Shown here one piece after another: positions 52,038-59,769 of a stretch of DNA of 64,000 nucleotides; positions within the stretch are counted from its first letter, which is position 1; the number at the start of each line of letters is the position of its first letter. The notes under the pieces were generated by a model. It was not told the origin of the DNA and ran no database searches. It saw nothing but the letters and a program-made list of their open reading frames with translations. The position numbers were made by a program, and so were the translations under genes. This stretch comes from Verrucomicrobiales bacterium (GTDB taxonomy: Bacteria > Verrucomicrobiota > Verrucomicrobiia > Verrucomicrobiales > DEV007): assembly GCA_016795505.1 (NCBI GenBank), contig JAEUHH010000014.1:62001-126000 (forward strand). Direction: 5' to 3'.

Positions 52038-52702
52038 AAGGCCGCCGTTATGCCTCAGATCCGGCTCCGAGTCCATGGCGTATTGCCGCTCCATAAGGCA
52101 TTCCCCCCCGGTCCTCGCCGATCCGACAGGGTCTGATCGCCGATCGAACAGGGTCTGATCGGAGAGGAAACAGGGTCTGATCACGCCCTGGCGAATGGTA
52201 ATTCGCGAGAGGAGTCCCAGCGTGCAGGGCCCTGCCGACAGCAACGGAAAATGGGGGAATGCCCACCCGGGTCGGCCAGCGCTGCGCCTCAGAGGTGGCG
52301 GCTGTCGCAATTTTAAGACGATCAGATGATTAAGATCTCTTAAAAAATCATGAAAATTCTAATTTTTATGGAATTTCACTTGTCGCAGTCATTAAATTCA
52401 ATACATTTGTCATAACTTCTACACCTCAATGGCAAGCCGATTCTATCCGACACGCAGGGTCGATGGGCGCGTGAGTGGGTCTCCAGACACTTGGTCGGAC
52501 CTGTGCGCTCTCGCTCAATTGCTGTGGTCTGGACGGCGGCTCCGATCGCGCCGTGCCAAAGCCCCTTCCACGCCGCCGCCCCCTTCGCCGCGCGAGGAGG
52601 AAGCCGGCCGCCGGGATGATTCCCCACGTCCCCAGGCATCGACCCCGGAATCTTGAAGCCAAACGCTGTCCCGTTTTCCACTGCCTCCATTAGTCCTGAT
52701 CC
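52038..52702. other. Divergent intergenic region before the exopolysaccharide cluster
   Basis: No convincing gene. It contains the three 22-bp repeats (52117-52182), then an AT-rich stretch (about 52315-52425, including AAAATTCTAATTTT, a small inverted repeat) that is the likely promoter area for the exopolysaccharide genes. A 75-codon frame at 52429-52656 is Arg/Pro/Ser-rich with no signal or motif and is probably not coding. Confidence 0.6.
52117..52182 (+). repeat. Three perfect-period 22-bp palindromic repeats
   Basis: Units 52117-52138, 52139-52160 and 52161-52182 all end in AACAGGGTCTGATC or GACAGGGTCTGATC. The cores are GATCCGACAGGGTCTGATC, GATCGAACAGGGTCTGATC and GAGGAAACAGGGTCTGATC: the right half is invariant, the left drifts. 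The ideal form is a palindrome, arms GATCAGAC and GTCTGATC around AGG. Lies 80 bp upstream of the DUF1080-propeller gene (minus) and about 520 bp upstream of the exopolysaccharide cluster. Confidence 0.9.
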
Positions 52703-54835
52703 ATGAATTCCCACTCCAGCTTGTCGGGCTCGTCGTCACCGTTCCCGGGGTATCCCACCCTCGATTTGGAGGCGATGGCGAAGGGATTGCTGCGCAAATC
52801 CTGGCTGATAGGTGCTGTGGTGGGTGCCTGCGTCGTGGTCACGGCCATCTACGTCACGTTCATCGCGAAAAAGCGCTACCAATCGACCGCAGTCATCTAC
52901 ATCGAGCAGGAGCAGGTGCTCAACGAGGCGATCCGCGGCGTGCGCAGCGATGACTACAGCAAGCTGGATTCGCTGAAATCGCTCGAGCAGAGCATCACCT
53001 CGGGCTCGGTGATTCTGCGGGTGGTGGAAAAGCATGGACTGCTCAAGCAGCCTGATTTCCTGAAACCCAAGAGCGGTGGCCGTCCCTACACCGAGGCCGA
53101 AGTCGTGGAGGCGGTCGCCAAACGGGTGAAAGCCACGCTGCGCCGCGGCACCCGGCTGATCGATGTCGAGGTGACCGACACCTCCCCGGCGCGCGCCCAG
53201 CAGCTTGCGCAGGCGTTTGTCGATGAGTTCGAGGCCCACATGATGGAGCAGAATCTGCAAAGCTCGCGCAAAGCCACCGCGATGCTGCAGGAGCAGGCAG
53301 AGGAGCAACTTGCCCGCGTGAACGTGGCCGAGGAGGCGCTGCAGAAATTCCGCGAAGACCATGCCGATGTGCCGATGGACGAAGGCGGCATCATCGAAAA
53401 GAAGCTGGCCGATCTCGACCGCCTGCTCAGCGAGGCGAAAAACGACCGACTCAAGCTCGAAGCCCAGGTGCAAAAGCTCGACGCCGCCGGCACCGAAGAT
53501 CCCGAGCGCATCCTGGAGATCGCGAACCCCGGGGATCAGGAAAGCATCGAGAAGCTGCTTTTCACCCGGAATACGAAGCGCGCCGAGATGGTGAAGATCC
53601 AGTCGCAGTATCAGCCTACCCATCCCGTCTATGTCTCGTTCATCGCCGAGCTGGAGGGGCTGGAAAAGGAGGTCGCCGAGACCGCCCGCCGGATGGGCGA
53701 GAGCGTGCGCAAGCGTCTGGAGACGGCGCGCGAGCACGAGACGACCCTCGCCGAGACGGTGAACGAGCAAAAGCGCGAGGTGCTCTCCGCCGACCGCACC
53801 CGCAAGGAGTTCCGCTCGCTGAAACAGGCGGTCGATGCCGCCTACCAAACCTATTATGCCCTACAGGCCCGCATCAACGAGACCAACGTGACCGAGGGAG
53901 TGAAGGAATCGCTCGTACGCATGCAGCAGGAGCCTCTGATGCCGGTCAAGCCGTCGTCGCCGAAGAAAACGCTCGCCGTGGGCCTGGCCGGTGTGCTGGG
54001 AATGTTCCTCGGCGTCGGCCTAGTCGTGGCGCTGCATTTGCTGGACCGCAGCCTGCGCACCCGCCGCCAGATCGAGCAGACGCTGGGGCTGCCGGTGTTG
54101 TCCGAGATCGCCGACGCTCCCGAAGCCGGCGACACCCTGCGGGATTCGCTGGTCGTCTTCTCGGAGCCGCATTCCCTCGCCGCGGAATCCTTCCGCTCGC
54201 TCCGCATGTCGCTGTCGACCCTGAGCCCGCGCAGCGTGCTGGTGACCAGTGCCATCTCGGGCGAGGGCAAGAGCTTCTGTGCCGCCAACCTGGCCCTGCT
54301 CCAGGCCCAGATGGGCTACCGGACCCTGCTGGTGGACGCCGACTTCCGTCGCCCCAGTCTGTCGGGTGCGCTGATGCACTGGCAGTCGCAGATGGACCCG
54401 AACACCACCGCCCTGGAGACCAAGAATGTGTGCCAGAAGACGCCGTTCCCGAATCTTTACCTCATTTCCTGTGCCCAATTTGCCCCCAACTCGTCCGAAG
54501 TGATGAGCGGGGAGCACTTCGCCACCATGCTCTGGGAGGCCTACCGGTCCTTTGACTGCGTCATCATCGACACCTCGCCGCTGGCGCTGGTGAGCGATGC
54601 TCTCAACTTTGCCCGTTATGCCGATGCCGTGGTGCTGGTCGCCCGCGCGGGCCGCACCCAGGCCGGAGATGCCCAGAAGGCGTGTCGCGAACTCCGCCAA
54701 CTCCGTGTGCCGCTGGCCGGCTGCATCCTCAACGGCGTCGTCGATTCGGAGCGCTCGAAGGCCTACTTCGAGACCTACCGGCCGGCGACCGCAGCCCGCC
54801 CGACCCTCGCTCTCGGCATGTCTCCGCGAAGCTGA
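52703..54835 (+). CDS. Polysaccharide co-polymerase / BY-type tyrosine kinase (Wzc-like)
   Basis: 710 residues. Wzz domain with transmembrane helices at about 33-55 and 424-447 bracketing a long periplasmic coiled coil. The cytoplasmic kinase has Walker A SGEGKS (Lys523), Walker A' VDADFRRPS (Asp545, Asp547) and Walker B VIIDTSP (Asp623). Only two Tyr (AYFETYRP) occur near the C-terminus, so the usual tyrosine cluster is minimal. Controls chain length and export of the exopolysaccharide. First gene of a four-gene unit with spacers of 20-27 bp. Confidence 0.92.
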   Translation: MNSHSSLSGSSSPFPGYPTLDLEAMAKGLLRKSWLIGAVVGACVVVTAIYVTFIAKKRYQSTAVIYIEQEQVLNEAIRGVRSDDYSKLDSLKSLEQSITSGSVILRVVEKHGLLKQPDFLKPKSGGRPYTEAEVVEAVAKRVKATLRRGTRLIDVEVTDTSPARAQQLAQAFVDEFEAHMMEQNLQSSRKATAMLQEQAEEQLARVNVAEEALQKFREDHADVPMDEGGIIEKKLADLDRLLSEAKNDRLKLEAQVQKLDAAGTEDPERILEIANPGDQESIEKLLFTRNTKRAEMVKIQSQYQPTHPVYVSFIAELEGLEKEVAETARRMGESVRKRLETAREHETTLAETVNEQKREVLSADRTRKEFRSLKQAVDAAYQTYYALQARINETNVTEGVKESLVRMQQEPLMPVKPSSPKKTLAVGLAGVLGMFLGVGLVVALHLLDRSLRTRRQIEQTLGLPVLSEIADAPEAGDTLRDSLVVFSEPHSLAAESFRSLRMSLSTLSPRSVLVTSAISGEGKSFCAANLALLQAQMGYRTLLVDADFRRPSLSGALMHWQSQMDPNTTALETKNVCQKTPFPNLYLISCAQFAPNSSEVMSGEHFATMLWEAYRSFDCVIIDTSPLALVSDALNFARYADAVVLVARAGRTQAGDAQKACRELRQLRVPLAGCILNGVVDSERSKAYFETYRPATAARPTLALGMSPRS

Positions 54836-54862
54836 AGCCAACTGTCCTCCCATTTTCCGATC

Positions 54863-56347
54863 ATGAGTCAGTCCTCCATCGCCATGAGCCACCCCCGGAC
54901 CGCTCCCGACTACATCCTGCCGCAGCAGGTAGAGCCGTCGAAGACCGTCTACAACAAGCTGGTCGCCTTCGCCTTCATCGGCGACGCCCTCGCAGCGTGG
55001 GCGGCTCTGGCGCTGGCCTACTGGGTGCGCTTCGAGACAGGGTTGGCCCGGGTGGGCGTGGTCGACCTCCAGTCCCAGGGCATCGCGGGCTATTTCGGCC
55101 ACTTCGTGGTCGGCGTGGCGCTGATGGTATTGCTGCTGACCAACTTCCGCTTTTACGACCGGCGCAATTTCCTGTCCTTTCACCGCACGCTCCGCATCAT
55201 TGGGCAGACCGCCGTGTTGTGGACGATGGCCTTCCTCACCCTGACGGTGATCCTCAGCTTCGAGCCCGAGATGAGCCGCATCTTCTGTGGGCTGAGCTTT
55301 CTGGCCATGATCACGGTGATGCCGATGTGGCGCTGGCTGCTGTGGAAGGCTGTCAGCCGCCCGCGCATTGCCAGCCGGCTGCGTCAGCGGGCCATCGTCA
55401 TCGGGTGGAGCGAGGAATTCGAAAAGGCCTACCGGCTGTTCCGTGACTCGCCCGACCGTCCCTTCGAGGTCTGCGGCTTCATCACCCCGCCGGGCGAGGC
55501 CCTGCCGCTGGAGCGCCATGCCGACCTGCGTGTCATCGGACGCTACGAGGATCTGCCCCTGCTGCTGCACCTCCAGATCTGCGACGTGGTGCTGGTGGCG
55601 AACATGAACAACCATACCAATGAGCTGATCCAACTGGCCGCCCTGTGCGAGAAGGAAATGGTCGAGTTCAAGCTCGTTCCGACGTGGTTCCGCGTACTGC
55701 TCAGCGGCCTGAATCTCGAGAGCGTGTCGGGCATGCCGGTGCTGGGCATCTCGAAGCTCCCGCTGCACTCCGCGGTGAATCAGTACCTCAAGCGGGCGCT
55801 CGATGTCGTCGGCGCGGTCGTCGGTCTGCTGCTCGCGGCACCCGTCATCGCCGCCTTTGGCACGCTGATCTATCTGGAAAGCCCGGGCCCGATCTTCTAC
55901 CGCCAGCGCCGCCTCGGTCTGGGTGGCAAGCTGTTCGACATGATCAAGCTGCGCAGCATGAAGCTGGATGCGGAAAAGGGCGGCAGCCCCGGCTGGACCG
56001 TGAAGGACGATCCCCGCTGCCTGCGGGTCGGGAAATTCATGCGCCGTTGGAACATCGACGAGATCCCCCAGTTCTGGAATGTCCTAAAGGGCGACATGAG
56101 TCTGGTGGGACCGCGTCCGGAGCGACCGGAACTGATCCAGAACTTCAAGGAGGTCATCCCCCACTACAATGCCCGTCACCACATCAAGCCCGGCATCACC
56201 GGCTGGGCCCAGGTGAATGGTCTCCGCGGTGACACCGATCTGACCGAGCGCATCCGCCACGATCTTCACTACATCGAGAACTGGAACCTCTTTCTCGACA
56301 TCCAAATCATGGTGCTGACATTCTTCAAACGGGAGAATGCCTGCTGA
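54863..56347 (+). CDS. Undecaprenyl-phosphate sugar phosphotransferase (WcaJ/WbaP-like)
   Basis: 494 residues. Four to five N-terminal transmembrane helices (about 25-165), a CoA-binding-like Rossmann domain (about 175-280: RAIVIGWSEEFEKAYRLF), a further helix near 310 and the catalytic domain: FYRQRRLGLGGKLFDMIKLR, RWNIDEIPQFWNVLKGDMSL, VGPRPERPE and GITGWAQVNGLRGDT. Transfers the first sugar phosphate to the lipid carrier at the inner membrane, starting the repeat unit. Confidence 0.93.
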   Translation: MSQSSIAMSHPRTAPDYILPQQVEPSKTVYNKLVAFAFIGDALAAWAALALAYWVRFETGLARVGVVDLQSQGIAGYFGHFVVGVALMVLLLTNFRFYDRRNFLSFHRTLRIIGQTAVLWTMAFLTLTVILSFEPEMSRIFCGLSFLAMITVMPMWRWLLWKAVSRPRIASRLRQRAIVIGWSEEFEKAYRLFRDSPDRPFEVCGFITPPGEALPLERHADLRVIGRYEDLPLLLHLQICDVVLVANMNNHTNELIQLAALCEKEMVEFKLVPTWFRVLLSGLNLESVSGMPVLGISKLPLHSAVNQYLKRALDVVGAVVGLLLAAPVIAAFGTLIYLESPGPIFYRQRRLGLGGKLFDMIKLRSMKLDAEKGGSPGWTVKDDPRCLRVGKFMRRWNIDEIPQFWNVLKGDMSLVGPRPERPELIQNFKEVIPHYNARHHIKPGITGWAQVNGLRGDTDLTERIRHDLHYIENWNLFLDIQIMVLTFFKRENAC

Positions 56348-56368
56348 CCGATTCCCACGTCCCGACCG

Positions 56369-57850
56369 ATGTCCGATCTGTCCGCCACGCTGGGAAGCCA
56401 GGCTGAAGTCGATGCGCCCGCCGATCCGTCGTTCGGCTTTCTGAGGGCGTGCTTCATCGCCTTTCTGTTCTCCTTTGCCTTCGACTATCGGGACCACAAC
56501 ATCCTGTTCGACTCGGAGAAGACGGGCGGATCGGCATTCCAGTTTGCCTTTCTCGGTCTGGCTCTGGCTTCGTCCGGTCTGGCCTTCCTGCGGGGTTGGC
56601 GATTTCTCCTCGTCCGGCCGGGCACCTGGATGGTGCTGCTGTGGGGCGGCTACATCGCCTTCATGATCACGGTGGCTCTGCTGCATGGGAATGATCCCGG
56701 GCGCATCTTCCGGCTCATCATCACGCCGCTGCTGGTGCTGCTCGGCCTGTCGGTCACCCAGATGGCAGCCTGTGCCGGGCTGCGTGCGGCCGAGGCGATG
56801 CGCTGGGTGCTCATTGTCGCCTGCATCAATGTGCTGTGGCGCTTCACCCACGGCCTGTTGTTCTCCGGACTGGCGATCGATGAGATCCGCATGGAGATCC
56901 TCAGCCCGGCGATGAATTTCCTTTTCGCCTGGGTCGGGGTGGCCCTGGTGCTGGGGAGGCGCTTTTCCCTCTGGATTGTCGCTGTGCTGGCGGTGCCGAT
57001 GATCCCCTCGGTCTTCAGCATCACCCGCAGCGTGTTCTTTCCCATCACTGCCTCGGCGCTGGGTTCCGTGGCCTGTCTGCTGCTGGGACTGGCCTGGCGG
57101 ATCTACGGTCCCTCGCATCCGATGAAAAAGCTCGGAGCCATCGCCGGTGTGGGCGCCGTGGCCGTGCTCGGTGTGGTGGTGATGGCGTTGGCGCAGCCGG
57201 TGGTCATCGAGCGCTGGGTGGACCGCATGTTTTACAATGGCGGTGCCGGCGCAGCGACCACGGAGGACCTCTCCGCCCTGATGCGCAAGGCCGAGGCCAA
57301 GTCCATGCTCGACATCCTGTCCAAGGAGCCGGCTTCCTTCGTCTATGGCCGCGGGCCAGGGGCATCCTACTACTGGGACGAAAGCTACTTCCCCGAACTG
57401 TTCATGGTCTATCCCGAGGATCGTCACCAGTTCGCCGAAGACATCTACACCGCAGGGCACAGCATCTGGACCTACACGCTCTTTTCCAGCGGCATCGTCG
57501 GCATTCTTGTCGTGCTGGGCACCTTCTTCGCCACCATGGGGCTCAGCCTCCGGGCCGCGTGGCGGAACTCCCAGACGGTCATGGGTCGCTGGGCCATGGA
57601 CGCCCACCTGCTCTTCCTGCCCTGCGTCTCGATGCTCTGTCTGCTCAGCGAGAGCATCACCCGCAATCCCTTCGACGAGCGCTTCACCGGCGTGTTGCTG
57701 GGCTTCATGATCGCGCTGCCGCAGTTCTTCTTCAACCGGGCTTACTATCTGGAGCACCGGGAGCAGGAGGCGGCCCTCGCGCCGCAGCTCATCCTCACCG
57801 AGGAGGATCTCCCGCAGCAGTGGCAGGGGGCCTTTCCCCGCACCGCCTGA
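56369..57850 (+). CDS. Polysaccharide polymerase / O-antigen ligase-like membrane protein
   Basis: 493 residues with about ten to twelve hydrophobic segments and a large loop near 300-360 (LMRKAEAKSMLDILSKEPAS, FVYGRGPGASYYWDES), the layout of Wzy/WaaL proteins. No residue-level motif can prove the role; the call rests on topology and position between the priming enzyme and the glycosyltransferase. The Tyr/Trp-rich loop would face the periplasm. Confidence 0.75.
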   Translation: MSDLSATLGSQAEVDAPADPSFGFLRACFIAFLFSFAFDYRDHNILFDSEKTGGSAFQFAFLGLALASSGLAFLRGWRFLLVRPGTWMVLLWGGYIAFMITVALLHGNDPGRIFRLIITPLLVLLGLSVTQMAACAGLRAAEAMRWVLIVACINVLWRFTHGLLFSGLAIDEIRMEILSPAMNFLFAWVGVALVLGRRFSLWIVAVLAVPMIPSVFSITRSVFFPITASALGSVACLLLGLAWRIYGPSHPMKKLGAIAGVGAVAVLGVVVMALAQPVVIERWVDRMFYNGGAGAATTEDLSALMRKAEAKSMLDILSKEPASFVYGRGPGASYYWDESYFPELFMVYPEDRHQFAEDIYTAGHSIWTYTLFSSGIVGILVVLGTFFATMGLSLRAAWRNSQTVMGRWAMDAHLLFLPCVSMLCLLSESITRNPFDERFTGVLLGFMIALPQFFFNRAYYLEHREQEAALAPQLILTEEDLPQQWQGAFPRTA

Positions 57851-57870
57851 TATCCGACTCCTTCGACGCC

Positions 57871-59178
57871 ATGTCCGCCCTTTCCATCCTCCTGCAAGCA
57901 GCATTCTGGGGCTCGATCCTCGCCCTGGCGCATTCGTATGTATTTTTCCCAAAGTTGCTGAAATGGCTCGCCCGTCATCGTCGGAACAATGAGCTGGTCC
58001 ACGAAGGCGCTCCCGGCAGCGGAGACTGGCCCTATCTGGTGGTCTACATGGCCGCCCACAATGAGGAGTCCGTCATCGGGGCGACGCTGGACAGCATTCT
58101 CGCCACCGACTATCCCGCCGACCGGATCGAGATCCTCATCGCCGCGGACAACTGCTCCGATCGAACCGTCGAGATCGTGTCCGGGTATCTCGGGCGGCAT
58201 CCGAACCTCCAGCTCCGCGTGTTGTCCGGTCGAAATGGCAAAGTCCGCGCCATCAACCTGCTCTGGGAGGAGCATCGGGAACGTCTTCGTGCCTTGGGCG
58301 ACCACGTGACGATCCTTTGCGACGCCAATGTGCGCTGGTCACCCCGACTGCCCGCCGAACTGGCCAAGCACTTCCGCAATCCCCGCATCGGAGTCGTGGC
58401 GTCGAATGTCCTCGACGGTCGCCGTCAGCACAATGGCATCGCTGACCAAGAGGAAGCTTACGTGAATCGCGAAAACACCATCAAGTTCCAGGAGGGAGTG
58501 CTCTGGGGCCGGATGATGGGCGCTTTTGGGGCCTGCTTCGCCCTGCGCGGCTCCCTCCTGTCGTCTCTGCCGGAAGGCACCATCTCCGACGACTTCGCGC
58601 ACACCCTGCGGGCATTCGATCAAGGCTACGATGCCATCGTCGAACCCGCAGCCGTCGCCTGGGAGGACGTGTCCGAGGACATTCAGGTGGAATTCAACCG
58701 GAAGAAGCGCATTTCCCTGGGTAACTTTCAAAATCTCCGGGATTACTGGCGCGTGCTACATGGCGGCGACAAGGCGCTCGCCACCGCCTTCGTTTTCTGG
58801 TCGCACAAGGGCATCCGGTGGTTCGGGCCGTTCCTCCTCGCCACCGCTTTTGTCACCAGTCTCGCGCTGGCGCCTTTTCATCCGATCTACGCTCTCGCGG
58901 CGGCCGGACAGTTTGGCCTGATCGGATTGGCGCTGGCCGATGGCTGGCTGGGACGCCTCGGTTTGCACCTCCGCATCCCGAGATTCGCGCGCTATTTTCT
59001 GTTGATGAATCTGGCCCTCGGCATCGGAGCCTGGCGTTTTCTCCGCGGGGACAAACCCGCTTTCTGGGAGCGCTCAAAGCGTGTCGTGGCCGATCACGCT
59101 CCGCCGACGCTGGGCGGAGGAAAGGCCGGGACTTCCGAGCCGGCTCGTCAGGCTGCCGAAGCTGAGCTGATTCGATGA
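57871..59178 (+). CDS. Membrane-bound family 2 glycosyltransferase
   Basis: 435 residues from ATG 57871. One N-terminal transmembrane helix, a GT-A domain (VVYMAAHNEESVIGATLDSI, LIAADNCSDRT, ILCDANVRWSP, TISDDFAHTLRA), then two or three C-terminal helices (WFGPFLLATAFVTSLALAPF and onward). The QxxRW motif of processive synthases is replaced by RKKRIS. Adds sugars to the lipid-linked unit. Last gene of the cluster; no flippase or outer-membrane exporter follows. Confidence 0.88.
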   Translation: MSALSILLQAAFWGSILALAHSYVFFPKLLKWLARHRRNNELVHEGAPGSGDWPYLVVYMAAHNEESVIGATLDSILATDYPADRIEILIAADNCSDRTVEIVSGYLGRHPNLQLRVLSGRNGKVRAINLLWEEHRERLRALGDHVTILCDANVRWSPRLPAELAKHFRNPRIGVVASNVLDGRRQHNGIADQEEAYVNRENTIKFQEGVLWGRMMGAFGACFALRGSLLSSLPEGTISDDFAHTLRAFDQGYDAIVEPAAVAWEDVSEDIQVEFNRKKRISLGNFQNLRDYWRVLHGGDKALATAFVFWSHKGIRWFGPFLLATAFVTSLALAPFHPIYALAAAGQFGLIGLALADGWLGRLGLHLRIPRFARYFLLMNLALGIGAWRFLRGDKPAFWERSKRVVADHAPPTLGGGKAGTSEPARQAAEAELIR

Positions 59179-59289
59179 CGGCCGCCCTGGTTCATCCGGC
59201 GAATCGTGTCGCGATGGCCGGGCTCATGGAGGAGCGTTTCGGATTGGTTGACGGACAGGGCGGACCCGCCATCGGGAGGAAGGCGTTTT

Positions 59290-59333
59290 GATGCAACAGG
59301 GTGGTCACTCCGATGCAACAGGGTTTCATCGGA
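59290..59333 (+). repeat. Two tandem 22-bp palindromic repeats
   Basis: Units 59290-59311 and 59312-59333 begin GATGCAACAGGGT. The second core, GATGCAACAGGGTTTCATC, is a near-perfect palindrome with changed arms (GATG/CATC instead of GATC/GATC), which keeps pairing. Lies 83 bp before the VOC-family gene. Confidence 0.75.
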
Positions 59334-59415
59334 ATTCATCCTGCCCTGATCCAGTTCGGGCGCAAACTGAATGGGAGGGTGACAGGCGCCGGACGCGGGT
59401 GCATCCTTTGATCTT

Positions 59416-59763
59416 ATGAAAGTCGAAAAAGTGAAATACGTCCTCTGGGCGGTGGACATGGACCGGGCGATCCGGTTCTACACAGAGTTGTTCGGGGGCA
59501 GCCTTTCCTTCCAGACCGACGTGTGGAGCGAAGTCGTCGTCGCCGGGGCCACCATCGGCCTGCATGCCGATGGCGAGGGCAAGCGCACTTGGACCGGCCT
59601 GAGCTTCCAACTCGACGACCTCCGCGAGGGCGTCGATCGTCTGCTCGAATGTGGTGGCGAGCTGGCCCGTCCCCTCGACGAGTCCGGCGAGGAGGAACTC
59701 CACCTCGCCATGTGCGTCGATCCCGAGGGGAACGAGTTCATGATGACGCAGAAGCGCGGGTGA
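59416..59763 (+). CDS. VOC-family (glyoxalase-like) protein
   Basis: 115 residues, one VOC module of two beta-alpha-beta-beta-beta units: KYVLWAVDMDRAIRFYTELF, VWSEVVVAGATIGLHADGEG, then LSFQLDDLREGVDRLLECGG and MCVDPEGNEFMMTQ. His (IGLHADG) and Glu (GNEFMM) are at the usual metal positions. Function in this organism unknown. Convergent with the giant cytochrome gene, 6 bp apart. Confidence 0.85.
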   Translation: MKVEKVKYVLWAVDMDRAIRFYTELFGGSLSFQTDVWSEVVVAGATIGLHADGEGKRTWTGLSFQLDDLREGVDRLLECGGELARPLDESGEEELHLAMCVDPEGNEFMMTQKRG

Positions 59764-59769
59764 GATGGC

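Noticed and set aside
52429-52656. 75-codon frame before the exopolysaccharide cluster
   Set aside because: Arg/Pro/Ser-rich, no signal or motif; more likely leader DNA.
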